A stretch of DNA of 64,000 nt. Source: CAZBXE01 sp964496125. GTDB lineage: Bacteria; Chlamydiota; Chlamydiia; Chlamydiales; CAZBXE01. The stretch covers positions 1 to 64,000 of the forward strand of contig CAZBXE010000008.1 in the NCBI GenBank assembly GCA_964496125.1, given 5' to 3'. Both the position numbers and the translations under genes were made by a program. The notes beneath the pieces were generated by a model that made no database searches, was not told the origin of the DNA, and worked only from the letters and a program-made list of their open reading frames with translations. Positions 9,282-17,593 of the stretch are shown in pieces (positions within the stretch are counted from its first letter, which is position 1; every line of letters begins with the position of its first letter).

Positions 9282-9959
9282 TTAAGAATCTTCCCAAGCA
9301 ATCGAAGACTCATTTAAGCTCGCTAAAATCTGGTTTATCTTGGAAAAGTGGCTACAACCAAAAAAACCCCGATGCGCTGACAAGGGGGAGGGGTGGGGAG
9401 CCGTAAGCACCTTGTGTAGAGGAAAGCTACCAAGAAAGCGGCCTGTGTCTTGAGCCGATTTCCCCCAAAGGACAAATATTATAGGTCGTGTCCTTGTTGC
9501 TAGCTTTTCTAAAACAGCACGAGTAAAAACTTCCCAACCCCTGCCAAAATGCGACAAAGGAGCCCCTTCTTTTACAGTAAGGGTGGTGTTGAGCAAAAAA
9601 ACCCCCTGCCTTGCCCATCCCTCTAAGCACCCTCCTAACACAGGCTTTTTTCCCGTATCCCTCTCTAGCTCTTTATAAATGTTTTGAAGGGAGGGAGGTA
9701 AAGCAACAGCAGAAGGCACACTAAAAGCAAGACCATGCGCTTGGCCTGGGCGGTGGTAGGGATCTTGTCCCAAAATGACAACTTTGACCTTGTCATATGC
9801 TGTTTTCTTGAATGCGTTGAACACAAGCTCCTTATCTGGATAAACAGGCGGAGAAAGCCTTCGTTCCTGCGCAACAAAGGCAGAAAGAGCCAAAAAATAG
9901 GGTTTTTTACACTCCTCCTTCAATACCTCTTGCCAGGTAGGATCTATATCTAACATCAT
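9282..9959 (-). CDS. ung: Uracil-DNA glycosylase, family 1
   Basis: This enzyme removes uracil from DNA to start base-excision repair. It shows the family 1 water-activating motif GQDPYHRPGQAHGLAFSV, the LLNTTLTV strand and the DNA-intercalating loop HPSPLSAHRGFFGCSHF. Its length of 225 residues is typical. Translation most likely starts at ATG 9959 (ATGATG doublet, AAAGAG upstream); the longer open frame runs back through the tRNA gene and cannot be coding. The start region overlaps the extended -10 element proposed for tRNA-Pro on the other strand. Confidence 0.97.
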   Translation of the reverse strand: MMLDIDPTWQEVLKEECKKPYFLALSAFVAQERRLSPPVYPDKELVFNAFKKTAYDKVKVVILGQDPYHRPGQAHGLAFSVPSAVALPPSLQNIYKELERDTGKKPVLGGCLEGWARQGVFLLNTTLTVKEGAPLSHFGRGWEVFTRAVLEKLATRTRPIIFVLWGKSAQDTGRFLGSFPLHKVLTAPHPSPLSAHRGFFGCSHFSKINQILASLNESSIAWEDS

Positions 9960-9968
9960 ATTCTCTTT

Positions 9969-9977
9969 TGCTATAAT
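9969..9977 (+). promoter_or_regulatory. Extended -10 promoter for tRNA-Pro
   Basis: TGCTATAAT is a textbook extended -10 element. It ends 50 bp upstream of the mature tRNA 5' end on the same strand. No good -35 is visible, as is usual for extended -10 promoters. Confidence 0.5.
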
Positions 9978-10027
9978 AGTAGTTTTGCTAGAATACCGCG
10001 TAGGAAATTCGTTTTCCACAGCTTTTT

Positions 10028-10102
10028 CTGGGTGTAGCGCAGCTTGGCTAGCGCACTTGCATGGGGTGTAAGAGGTCGGAGGTTCAAATCCTCTCACCCA
10101 GA
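10028..10102 (+). tRNA. tRNA-Pro (anticodon GGG)
   Basis: A full cloverleaf can be folded by hand. The acceptor stem is CTGGGTG/CACCCAG. The D-stem is GCGC/GCGC. The anticodon stem CTTGC/GTAAG closes the loop ATGGGGT, giving anticodon GGG. The T-arm is GGAGG-TTCAAAT-CCTCT, and the discriminator is A. The A32-U38 loop pair is typical of tRNA-Pro(GGG). The 3' CCA is not encoded. A run of eight T follows immediately. Confidence 0.96.
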
Positions 10103-10105
10103 TTT

Positions 10106-10130
10106 TTTTTATTCACGTCGTGAATAAAAA
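10106..10130. repeat. 12-bp inverted repeat after tRNA-Pro
   Basis: TTTTTATTCACG and its exact reverse complement surround a single T. The hairpin sits directly behind the tRNA and its T-tract. Because T-runs lie 5' and A-runs 3' of the stem on both strands, it is not a standard intrinsic terminator. It may still help 3' end formation or separate the tRNA from the convergent gene. Confidence 0.5.
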
Positions 10131-10251
10131 GTTGGTTTACTTGCCTGCGCACTTGCCCAATTTCCTTAAGATTTTACCCAATGACACGAGAAAACTCGGC
10201 CCTTCAGGGTCGAGATGAATCGCGCCCTTTCTGTAATGTATCAAACATATC

Positions 10252-11829
10252 TCAAGGAGCACGCAGAAGACTTGTACCTACTGGGTAATGATCAGAAGGG
10301 TTATCCATATTTGGTAGTGTGCTCGTAGGGTCTTGTTTTTCTTCCTGGAACCCGACTGTTGTACCGGTCATTTGGTAAAGACCACCCTTTTCAGGCTTTA
10401 ATACAATCACATAATCCTCTTCATCGAGGGCAAACCTCCCTGCCTTTGAATGTTGTGTTGTTACCATCCGTTTTTTTATGGTGGTCGGACCTGCACTTGT
10501 TGCTATAAGTCCTAACGATTGCAAGAGATCTTGTAATAGCTTGACATCTTGAGCGGATTTTGTATTAGCATCTATCCCAATCACTAATTGAAGACCTTTG
10601 TTTTCAGGTAATTTAGAGAGCTGATGGAACTTTTCTACAATCTTGGTGATTTGCAAACGCCCATCGTCTGCTCTAGTTGAATTCCCATGGCTTGATGCCA
10701 AAAGAAACTTCTCCCCTCCATCCTTTCTCGTTGCCACAATAACACTTAATCGTCCTGCTTCATAGCCTTCATAATCATCAATTGCAATAATCTGATAAGC
10801 AGGCACCCAAACATCTTCTCGCAAAAAAACAAACGTACCATCTGCTGGATTTTGAGCATCTACTGGATGAAAAAATCCATTTTTAGAAAAAAGATGAGGA
10901 ATAATTGCATCGCTTTCTTGCGTAAACACAATGCTGGCATCGGCTGCCACAAGTCTATCTCTAAATATTTGAGCCCTACGAGTAGGATTGCCCAAGGTGT
11001 TCTCAAACATTTTCTTTGCTTTATTAATTTGAGAAATCATGGCTTCATTTTGACAGATCAAATGGAGATTTAGAGATTGATAAAGCCAGTAAAAGAAAAC
11101 CTGACCCGCGGGTGTCGTAAAAATAGCTAAATCTGCGTTGTCAGCATCTTCTCCTAAGTATTGCTTTAAAAAGCTCGGATCTAATTTTTCGAGGGCGTTT
11201 TTCAGCTTGTCTTTTGATTTTACAGCTTTAAGAACCTCCTTTGTAAAAAGCGACTCCAATAAGCGAGCTTTTAATTCAAAAGCGGTTTCGCCTTGCAGCA
11301 TTTCCGTTGAACTCAAGATTGGCAATTCAAAATTTCTTTTTTCTCTTGTAGCCTTATCACGCAAAACTTTATCTAGACCCAAGAGATCTGAGGGATTATG
11401 TCTAAAAAAAGAAAAGACTTTTTGATTACGGTAACGTGTTATAAAATAAAGAATATCAATGAAATCACCATCAGAAAAGCCGTCCTCTAAAAGTTCTTGC
11501 TGTTTTTGGAAAAGGTGTTCGATTAAACTCGAAGGAATAAGTTCATTTAAACTGGGGCCACGATGAAAATCCTCTTGAGCAGCTTCTTGAATCAATTTTT
11601 GGTGATATTGCCGAATCTCTTCGTTAGATGGATTTTTGCAGGTCATTCTTTGACTGACTTGAAGGTCGTTCAGATTTCTTGTTAAAGCTTCTTTGGAAAC
11701 CACCTGTTCAAAAACATATTCTCTTATTCGGTTAATTTCATCTCCATAATTTCCATCAAACTCAAAAGGATCGTTAAAACAACCTAAAACATTCAAAGTG
11801 AAAACAACAAAAAAGACCATAGAATTCAT
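10252..11829 (-). CDS. Putative lipoprotein with C-terminal EEP (endonuclease/exonuclease/phosphatase) domain
   Basis: A 525-residue protein. The N-terminus is hydrophobic and ends VLGC (residues 14-17), a possible lipobox, although the usual positive charge is missing. Residues 20-280 are mostly helical and unrecognised. Residues 295-525 carry the EEP catalytic signposts in order: QE (304-305), SSHGNS (379-384), GIDAN (418-422), DYVI (472-475) and SDH (512-514). These match metal-dependent phosphoesterases such as DNase I, exonuclease III and inositol-phosphate 5-phosphatases. The substrate cannot be told from sequence. A surface or secreted location would suit a host-directed enzyme, which is inference. 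The gene stands alone between tRNA-Pro and the putative origin gap. Confidence 0.75.
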   Translation of the reverse strand: MNSMVFFVVFTLNVLGCFNDPFEFDGNYGDEINRIREYVFEQVVSKEALTRNLNDLQVSQRMTCKNPSNEEIRQYHQKLIQEAAQEDFHRGPSLNELIPSSLIEHLFQKQQELLEDGFSDGDFIDILYFITRYRNQKVFSFFRHNPSDLLGLDKVLRDKATREKRNFELPILSSTEMLQGETAFELKARLLESLFTKEVLKAVKSKDKLKNALEKLDPSFLKQYLGEDADNADLAIFTTPAGQVFFYWLYQSLNLHLICQNEAMISQINKAKKMFENTLGNPTRRAQIFRDRLVAADASIVFTQESDAIIPHLFSKNGFFHPVDAQNPADGTFVFLREDVWVPAYQIIAIDDYEGYEAGRLSVIVATRKDGGEKFLLASSHGNSTRADDGRLQITKIVEKFHQLSKLPENKGLQLVIGIDANTKSAQDVKLLQDLLQSLGLIATSAGPTTIKKRMVTTQHSKAGRFALDEEDYVIVLKPEKGGLYQMTGTTVGFQEEKQDPTSTLPNMDNPSDHYPVGTSLLRAP

Positions 11830-11857
11830 TCCAGACTATAAACACAAAAAACATTCC

Positions 11858-12104
11858 ACCATAATTTAATCGACCTGTAAATCGTTAAAAAATTAAATAA
11901 ATGCATTTTCAAAACAAATGATTAACACTGTTTCTCTGAGGACCAGAACACAAAAAGGTCTGTTCATGAACCTATCCGGATAGGTTCATACATTGTCAGC
12001 AACCTGTTAACAACCTGTCGATAAATTGTGTATAAGCAGCATGAAAAGCCAAGCTATCAACAAAAGGTCTCGCTCATGCTCCACCTACCAACAAGTTATC
12101 GACA
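11858..12104. other. Candidate chromosomal replication origin (AT-rich tract plus DnaA-box-like sites)
   Basis: This 370-bp gap between genes on opposite strands holds an AT-rich tract (about 11858-11932) with runs such as GTTAAAAAATTAAATAAATG, which could unwind. Next come a perfect 24-bp palindrome and a cluster of DnaA-box-like nonamers: TTATCGACA on the minus strand at 12016-12024, TTATACACA (fits TTWTNCACA) on the minus strand at 12027-12035, and TTATCGACA on the plus strand at 12096-12104. Weaker matches occur near 12138 and 12201. A parS-like site lies 1.6 kb downstream. The origin of C. muridarum was placed next to hemB, and ispA and hemB are close neighbours in C. trachomatis (from memory). 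GC skew was not computed. Confidence 0.45.
11966..11989. promoter_or_regulatory. Perfect 24-bp palindrome (operator-like), copy 1
   Basis: The half-site ATGAACCTATCC is followed at once by its exact reverse complement. A near-identical element (two mismatches) lies at 52516-52539, and both are followed by a similar ATTGT tail. Such long perfect dyads usually bind a dimeric or tetrameric protein. Here it lies inside the candidate origin, about 245 bp upstream of the acyltransferase start. Confidence 0.6.
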
Positions 12105-12233
12105 GGCGCTCCTACTCGCACAAACGGGATTTACGAACAGATCCACAACGCAAGAAGAAGAAAAGGAATTTTCATTTAGTATCTAATTCAGTAGAGTAGA
12201 TTGTGGAACCGTGAACCAAAACAGAGAGCCCCC

Positions 12234-12938
12234 ATGCAACCTTGGCATCCTGATGCACTATTTGATCTAGAAACCTTTGCACATGCTGAAATTTTTTATG
12301 ACGTAACCTATGTGTGGGAAGCTCTCAGTAAAATAGAAGCCTATTTGAAAAAATTGGGTCCCTACAAAATAAGGGGCCAAATTTCACCCAGGGCGCATCT
12401 TGTTAATCCAGAAAGCGTGTCTATTGGCAGGGGGACGATCGTTGAACCTGGGGCGTATATTAGGGGGCCATGTTTTATAGGGGATCATTGTACGGTGCGT
12501 CAAGGGGCCTATATCCGTGGCAACTTGATTACGGGAGATCGCGTGGTCATTGGACATGACACAGAAGTCAAAAACTCCATTTTTTTAAACCATGCGCAAG
12601 CTGCGCATTTTGCGTATGTGGGTGATTCGATTTTGGGTTCCCATGTGAACTTGGGAGCGGGCACAAAATGCGCTAACCTGAAATTAGATGAATCTCCTAT
12701 CGCTCTGATTTGGGAAAATTTGCGCCTTGATACAAAGCTGCGCAAGTTTGGCGCTATTTTAGCAGACGGTGTGCAAACTGGGTGTAACTCAGTTACAAAT
12801 CCAGGAACCATTATGGGAAAAAAATCACTTTGTTATCCTTGTGTGAACGTGGGCGGAATTATTCCTCCTGGTCATGTTGTAAAAAATAGCTTTGTCCCAT
12901 CAATTTCTGCTTGGGAAGGTAGCAGGAGGCCTCATTGA
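12234..12938 (+). CDS. Left-handed beta-helix acyltransferase, GlmU C-domain-like
   Basis: A 234-residue protein made of hexapeptide repeats (PRAHLVNPESVSIGRGTIVEPGAYIRGP and on), the hallmark of left-handed beta-helix acyl- or acetyltransferases. The stretch IRGNLITGDRVVIGHDTEVKNSIFL, followed by HFAYVGDSILGSHVNLGAG, resembles the C-terminal half of sugar-phosphate nucleotidyltransferases, without the nucleotidyltransferase half. It probably acetylates a sugar nucleotide or assists cell-envelope precursor synthesis; the substrate is unknown. ATG 12234 with GAGAG upstream is preferred over the TTG at 12201. It overlaps the next gene by four bases (TTGA), so the two are co-translated. Confidence 0.8.
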   Translation: MQPWHPDALFDLETFAHAEIFYDVTYVWEALSKIEAYLKKLGPYKIRGQISPRAHLVNPESVSIGRGTIVEPGAYIRGPCFIGDHCTVRQGAYIRGNLITGDRVVIGHDTEVKNSIFLNHAQAAHFAYVGDSILGSHVNLGAGTKCANLKLDESPIALIWENLRLDTKLRKFGAILADGVQTGCNSVTNPGTIMGKKSLCYPCVNVGGIIPPGHVVKNSFVPSISAWEGSRRPH

Positions 12939-13822
12939 AAGGGCAAAACCCTCTTACTGTTTATAAAGAACGATCTGATTTTCTGTTGCGTCAGAAGATG
13001 CAACAGATTGAGAATCGTGGAGATTTGTCAAAATCTTGTGCGTTTGCTCTTTTGGGGGGTGGCAAAAGGTTTCGCTCTTCTCTTGTTTTGATGTTGGGTG
13101 AGAGCTTGGGCTTTGGGTTTGATACATCCGAATCTGCTGTTGCCGTAGAGCTTTTCCATGCAGCTTCGCTTGTTGCAGATGATTTGCCTTGCATGGATGA
13201 TGAAACAGAAAGAAGGGGGCAGCCGACTGTTCATGTGGTTTATGGGGAAGCTGTAGCTCTTTTAAGTACATATGCCTTAATTGCAGCTGGTTACGAGTGT
13301 CTTTGGCGTAATGCAGAGGTGTTAAAGCAGAATAGTGGTTTGTCTGCATCGCAAGCAGATGCTCTTTGTGTGCTTGCTTTGCAAAATGTTGCGCATAACG
13401 CTGGGATTCAAGGGGCTGCCTTTGGTCAATACCTCGATCTTTTTCCCCCTGACAAGTCAAAAGAGACGGTTTTGGAGGTTATTAGGAAGAAAACAGGGAC
13501 TTTGTTTGAAATCTCTTTTGTCTTAGGGTGGCTTTTTGGTGGTGGAGATCTTGAAAAGTTGCAGACAGTAAAGGAAATTTCTGCTCACTTTAGTCTTGCC
13601 TTTCAGGTTGCGGATGATCTTGGCGATCTTAAGCAAGATGCTGAGAACAATGCGGCAATTAATTATGCTGCTATTTTAGGAAAAGAGCAAGCGATAGAGG
13701 TGTTCCACGTGGAACTTTTGGCATTTCGGAGGAAGATTAAATCTCTTTCTTTGAATCCAAAACTTCTCTTAGAGCTTTCGGATCATTTAGAGACTCTTCT
13801 CCCTTTTGGTGTTTGCGTTTGA
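12935..13822 (+). CDS. ispA: Polyprenyl (geranyl/farnesyl) diphosphate synthase
   Basis: This enzyme condenses isopentenyl diphosphate with allylic diphosphates to make C15-C20 prenyl chains for quinones and undecaprenyl carriers. The first aspartate-rich motif is DDLPCMDD, followed by ERRGQPTVH. The second is VADDLGDLKQD. GGGKRFR near residue 42 binds diphosphate. The 295-residue length is typical. Translation starts at TTG 12935, overlapping the stop of the acyltransferase gene. A parS-like site is embedded at 13701. It is the likely homologue of Chlamydia CT628. Confidence 0.93.
   Translation: MKGQNPLTVYKERSDFLLRQKMQQIENRGDLSKSCAFALLGGGKRFRSSLVLMLGESLGFGFDTSESAVAVELFHAASLVADDLPCMDDETERRGQPTVHVVYGEAVALLSTYALIAAGYECLWRNAEVLKQNSGLSASQADALCVLALQNVAHNAGIQGAAFGQYLDLFPPDKSKETVLEVIRKKTGTLFEISFVLGWLFGGGDLEKLQTVKEISAHFSLAFQVADDLGDLKQDAENNAAINYAAILGKEQAIEVFHVELLAFRRKIKSLSLNPKLLLELSDHLETLLPFGVCV
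13701..13716. promoter_or_regulatory. parS-like centromere site
   Basis: TGTTCCACGTGGAACT differs in one base from the perfect palindrome TGTTCCACGTGGAACA and closely matches the universal ParB-binding parS consensus TGTTTCACGTGAAACA. It lies inside ispA, as parS sites often lie inside genes close to the replication origin. It is the only strong match I saw in the window. Confidence 0.75.
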
Positions 13823-13833
13823 AACACTTTTGG

Positions 13834-14525
13834 TATACACATCCTGAATGAAGAATTTGTTTTTGTGCCATTGTCCGATTTCCTAAAAGGTTCTTAGCTC
13901 TATCGCGGTGCCCGGAATGACGAATTGGCTGCATCAGCATGGATTTTCTTACAAGAAGCAAGCTGTTATACCAGGCAAAGTAAATGGTGAAGTGCAAGAG
14001 CAATAGGTAAGAGAATAGGAAGCTCTGAAAGGGAAGCTTCTTCCAACTGGGGCCTTTTGTTTTAGTAATGGTGTTCATCCCGCCCATAACACAAAGGTCG
14101 CATATGGGTGAATTCAAAAATGTTTTATGCAACAAATGTTATGAGAGGTTCAGTGAATTTAAAATGTGGTTTTAAGTTTTCTGCAAAATCTGTCTGACCC
14201 CCCCTCTAGAACTGGCACAGCAGCTGTCAAAACATATAACTGAAAAACTCCAAATTTTAGGTAAGAAACAACCTGTCCTTGCTCGATCATGAGAAATGGG
14301 ATGTTTATCGTATGGGAATGAGGTCAGTTACAGAATGTGCAGGGGTTTTGGATGTGTGTATTCGTCTACGATTGATTGAAGAAGAACGGTATAAAAAAGG
14401 GAGTGAATTGATATTGCGTATTGTTGCAATGCTTACAAAAATGGCTAAGGCAGATAGTACGTAGAGTTAGTTAAATTAAATCGGGCAAGGGCACGAAAAC
14501 CAATTCTTCATTCAGGATGTGTATA
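13834..14525. mobile_element. Region bounded by 36-bp inverted repeats (element remnant?)
   Basis: The left arm (13834-13869, starting TATACACATCCTGAATGAAG) and the reverse complement of the right arm (14490-14525) agree at 34 of 36 positions by eye. Between them lie about 620 bp without an intact gene, but with a truncated four-helix-bundle gene at 14279. No transposase is recognisable and no target-site duplication is obvious at the outer edges. It may be a decayed insertion element, or two inverted copies of an intergenic repeat. The rest of the interval holds no coding sequence that I can support. Confidence 0.5.
14279..14464 (+). pseudogene. Four-helix-bundle protein (rRNA-intervening-sequence family), internally deleted
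   Basis: The 61-residue frame joins LDHEKWDVYR, the typical start of this roughly 120-residue family, directly to SVTECAGVLDVC..LIEEERYKKGSELILRIVAMLTKMAKAD, its typical end. About 60 residues of the middle are missing. The start codon would be TTG. The family was first seen encoded inside 23S rRNA intervening sequences and also occurs free in many genomes; its function is unknown. The fragment lies inside the inverted-repeat region. It could be expressed as a mini-protein, but a dead remnant is more likely. Confidence 0.6.
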
Positions 14526-14567
14526 TATTATACAGCTCGCTTCAAGATCTTGGGGAAATAGGAAAAT

Positions 14568-14593
14568 ATCCCCCTTCTGTGAAAAGGGGGGAT
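14568..14593 (-). terminator. Stem-loop downstream of recA
   Basis: On the minus strand ATCCCCCC and GGGGGAT pair around an 11-nt loop and are followed by ATTTTCC. It begins 17 bp after the recA stop and fits a weak intrinsic terminator. Confidence 0.6.
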
Positions 14594-14609
14594 AAGAGGG
14601 TCAATTAGA

Positions 14610-15671
14610 CTAGACCGGTTCGAGGGCCTCTTCGTCTGCTGTACTGACTCCGGGGATGTTTGCCACGTTTTCACATTTTTCCCAGATCGCAGCTTCGATA
14701 TCGGCAAGAAGTGCGGGTTTTGCCTTAAGTTCTTCACGTACAGCTTCCCTTCCTTGTCCAAGACGCTCGCCCTTATAGCTAAACCAAGCGCCTTTCTTGT
14801 CGATGACACTAAGTTCCACTGCCATATCGATTGCAGAACCTGATCTTGATATTCCCTCATTAAAGAGAATATCAAACTCTGCTTTGCGGAAAGGTGGCGC
14901 TAGTTTGTTCTTTACAATTTTAACCCTTGTTCTTGAACCAATTTCCGATGCGTCTGAGCCTTTGATGCTTGCGATTCGTCGGATATCAAGACGTAAGGAA
15001 GAGTAAAACTTAAGAGCTCTACCCCCTGTGGTGGTTTCTGGGTTGCCAAACATCACGCCTATTTTTTCTCGGATCTGGTTGATAAAAATGCAGCATGTGT
15101 TGCTTTTTGCAAGGGTTGCTGTGAGCTTTCTGAGGGCTTGGCTCATGAGTCTTGCTTGCAGCCCTACGAACGCATCACCAATTTCCCCTTCGAGTTCTGA
15201 TTTAGGCACAAGGGCTGCGACAGAGTCAATGATAATCAGATCAATAGCGTTGGAGCGAGCAAGTGTTTCTGCGATGTTTAGAGCCTCTTCACCGCAGTCT
15301 GGTTGGGAAATCAAAAGTTCATCAAGGTTGACGCCAATCTTGCCTGCATAGGAGGGATCTAGCGCATGTTCAGCATCGATATAAGCTGCTACACCACCCA
15401 TTTTTTGTGCGTTTGCAACAATGTGAAGAGCAAGAGTTGATTTACCAGAAGACTCTGGTCCATAGATTTCAACAATACGCCCTCGAGGAACACCACGGAT
15501 GCCGGTTGCTAGATCTAGGGCAAGAGACCCTGTAGGAATCGTTTGGATTTCTCTCGTATTTGAGTGCTCACCGAGAGACATAATGGCGCCTTCGCCGAAC
15601 TGTTTTTTGATAAAACCAACGGCGTTATCGAGCGCCTTTTTTCTTTCCGCATCTGGAAGGTGTTGCGACAT
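14610..15671 (-). CDS. recA: Recombinase A
   Basis: This strand-exchange ATPase serves homologous recombination and repair. Walker A is GPESSGKST (about residues 70-78), Walker B is LIIIDSVAAL, the L2 region is GGRALKFYSS, and the KIVKNKLAPPF stretch is conserved. At 353 residues it is of normal length, with a short acidic tail (ADEEALEPV). It is the first gene after ygfA in the same direction and copies the Chlamydia CT646-CT650 order. I saw no LexA-type box upstream. Confidence 0.98.
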   Translation of the reverse strand: MSQHLPDAERKKALDNAVGFIKKQFGEGAIMSLGEHSNTREIQTIPTGSLALDLATGIRGVPRGRIVEIYGPESSGKSTLALHIVANAQKMGGVAAYIDAEHALDPSYAGKIGVNLDELLISQPDCGEEALNIAETLARSNAIDLIIIDSVAALVPKSELEGEIGDAFVGLQARLMSQALRKLTATLAKSNTCCIFINQIREKIGVMFGNPETTTGGRALKFYSSLRLDIRRIASIKGSDASEIGSRTRVKIVKNKLAPPFRKAEFDILFNEGISRSGSAIDMAVELSVIDKKGAWFSYKGERLGQGREAVREELKAKPALLADIEAAIWEKCENVANIPGVSTADEEALEPV

Positions 15672-15740
15672 AGCGATCTCCTATTAATGTGTATAGAACG
15701 CTAGTTTAGCGCAATTGGAATTGAGACGAAAGTCTAAAAC

Positions 15741-16310
15741 TTAGAAAAGAAAGGTGTGATGGAGCGATAAATCGTGCTCTTCTTTAGGAAGGGGTTCATC
15801 ACTTAGTTGTTCTATAAAGCCGGTGCCCACGAGGATTGCTGTTTTTGGGATCAAAGGATAAAGCCTATCATAAAAACCTCCACCGTAACCAATTCTGCTT
15901 TTGCGTTCATCAAAAACAAGCCCTGGAACAAGTACAACAGAGACATTTTCAATGCCCGCTACCGAACAGAAATGAGGGTTTGGTTCTTCTATGCCTTGAG
16001 GTGAAGTGATAAGACAAGTTTCTAGATTGGTTACTCTGTAGAGCACAAGGCGGTCTTCTTCTATTCTTGGCAAAAGAAGCCTTCCCTCGCTTGCAAGCGA
16101 CTGGTTTAAAGCTTTAGTGCCAATTTCGCATCCAAAACTAGAAAACGAAAGCACATCTCCTATCCCTTTAAGACGTTCAGAGAGAATTGTGTATAGATTT
16201 AACTCAGCTAAGTAGCGTCTTGTAGAGGTAAGATTTTTCATTTTTCTCTTGTAGAGTAGACGAAAACGTTTTTTTTCATGCTCTTCTAAGGAATCTGCTC
16301 TTTGCTTCAT
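15741..16310 (-). CDS. ygfA: 5-formyltetrahydrofolate cyclo-ligase family protein
   Basis: This enzyme converts 5-formyl-THF to 5,10-methenyl-THF using ATP. The hallmark LVPGLVFDERKSRIGYGGGFYDRLY is complete, with the active-site Arg, Gly and Tyr pattern; the basic N-terminal helix (KKRFRLLYKRKM) also fits. At 189 residues it is typical. Its start overlaps the stop of the upstream lipoprotein gene (ATGA), which implies translational coupling. It is equivalent in position to Chlamydia CT649. Confidence 0.93.
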   Translation of the reverse strand: MKQRADSLEEHEKKRFRLLYKRKMKNLTSTRRYLAELNLYTILSERLKGIGDVLSFSSFGCEIGTKALNQSLASEGRLLLPRIEEDRLVLYRVTNLETCLITSPQGIEEPNPHFCSVAGIENVSVVLVPGLVFDERKSRIGYGGGFYDRLYPLIPKTAILVGTGFIEQLSDEPLPKEEHDLSLHHTFLF

Positions 16311-17593
16311 GAGTGTGATGGTTTTCCTTCTTCGTAGATGATTTTTTGTTTGAAGTTGCCATTTGCATCGTAGAGGGTTGCAATTCCATTTTTCTCTCGT
16401 ACGCGGCTCACTGGTGTTTTGTCACCACTTCTGAAGTAATCTCCTTTTACTAAACGATCTTGATGATATTCTTCAAGCATCATGAGACTGCCATCCCTGT
16501 ACCAAGCAGAAAGAATGCCTTGTTTTTGGTTGTTGCTCATTTCTCTTTGGCTTTCAAGTATTCCATTGTCATACCAGGTTTTCACAATTCCTTGGATCTT
16601 TCCTTCGTACCATTGGACAGAGATTTTTGGATTTTTTTGCGCATGTCCTGTGGGGGTAAGAGGATAGATGAGCTCTTCTCCATGCTTTAAGCCGTTAAAC
16701 AGAGAATATTTGCGCGTGATCTCGCCATTTGTGTTAAAGTGAAAAACTTCCCCTTCGGTTACACCATTCTTATATTCGTGCGATTCTAGAGCCCCCATCA
16801 AGTCAAAGAGAATCCTTTTTCCGTTTCCTTGTTCAATACGAGAGAGCTCTTCTTCTTTTTTGTTGTAGTAGACACCCTCTAGAAGAAGATCGTTTTGGTA
16901 TTTCTCTTTATAAGCGGGAGTTTTGGTCTCCCAAAAGCGCGCGGCTTGCCCATCTTTTTGGTCTTTTTTGTATGTGATCTTTTCGAGAACATCTCCATTT
17001 TCATAGTAGGAAATCATGGTGCCCTCCACGTTTCCGTTTTGGTAGGGGATTTGTTTCTGGAGGGCTCCAGAGGGGTAAAAGTAGGAAGATGTGCCTGACA
17101 AAACGCCTTTTTCATATGTGATCTCTGCTACTTTTTTCCCAACTTCATCAAAAGCCTCACTTTTTCCGGAAAAAAGCCAGGAGGATTGAGCGTTTCCTGT
17201 AATGTCTGCAACACCGCCGACAACATAGCTAGAAAGCTTTAGTGCGCCGTTTGAGTGCCATTCTAAATAGCGACCTTGGGCCCTTGAGTTGACTACTTCA
17301 AGATATTGCTTAATCTGACCATTTTCGTGGTAGGTTGTGATTTTCGCAGGAGTATCACCTTGCTCATCGCGACCATAAACACGGACAACCTTTTGGAAGG
17401 GATGAGAGGTATTAAAATCGACATTTTCGTATTCACAAAGGCGCTCTTCCGTACTGATGGTTTCTGTAAGTCCGTTTCTGTCTGTGATATTGATGCTTGT
17501 GAGGTAGGGACCACTTTGCGTGCTACAATAGTAGGTTGGAGTGCACCCAAGAAGGAGAATTAGGCTTGAAATTGCGATAGCTTTTTTGATCAT
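16307..17593 (-). CDS. MORN-type repeat lipoprotein (CT648-like)
   Basis: A 428-residue exported lipoprotein. The signal MIKKAIAISSLILLLGC ends in the lipobox LLGC, giving Cys17 as lipidation site. From about residue 85 it is built of repeated beta-hairpin units of the type YHENGQIKQY, WHSNGALKL, FYPSGALQKQI, YYENGDVLEKI and WYDNGILESQ, typical of MORN_2 (YwqK-like) repeats. Such repeats form extended beta sheets that contact membranes or partners; no enzymatic function is evident. It overlaps the genes on both sides by four bases, so the CT646-649 block is a tightly coupled operon. Confidence 0.85.
   Translation of the reverse strand: MIKKAIAISSLILLLGCTPTYYCSTQSGPYLTSINITDRNGLTETISTEERLCEYENVDFNTSHPFQKVVRVYGRDEQGDTPAKITTYHENGQIKQYLEVVNSRAQGRYLEWHSNGALKLSSYVVGGVADITGNAQSSWLFSGKSEAFDEVGKKVAEITYEKGVLSGTSSYFYPSGALQKQIPYQNGNVEGTMISYYENGDVLEKITYKKDQKDGQAARFWETKTPAYKEKYQNDLLLEGVYYNKKEEELSRIEQGNGKRILFDLMGALESHEYKNGVTEGEVFHFNTNGEITRKYSLFNGLKHGEELIYPLTPTGHAQKNPKISVQWYEGKIQGIVKTWYDNGILESQREMSNNQKQGILSAWYRDGSLMMLEEYHQDRLVKGDYFRSGDKTPVSRVREKNGIATLYDANGNFKQKIIYEEGKPSHS

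Noticed and set aside
12041..12199. 52-codon, very basic open frame (MKSQAINKRSRSC...) in the putative origin gap
   Set aside because: No ribosome site, and the frame contains a DnaA-box-like site. Composition looks like chance translation of a low-complexity gap. It could be revisited if transcripts are found.
13737..14135. 132-codon minus-strand frame overlapping the ispA end
   Set aside because: It reads through the inverted-repeat arm and the antisense end of ispA. No family features and no ribosome site.
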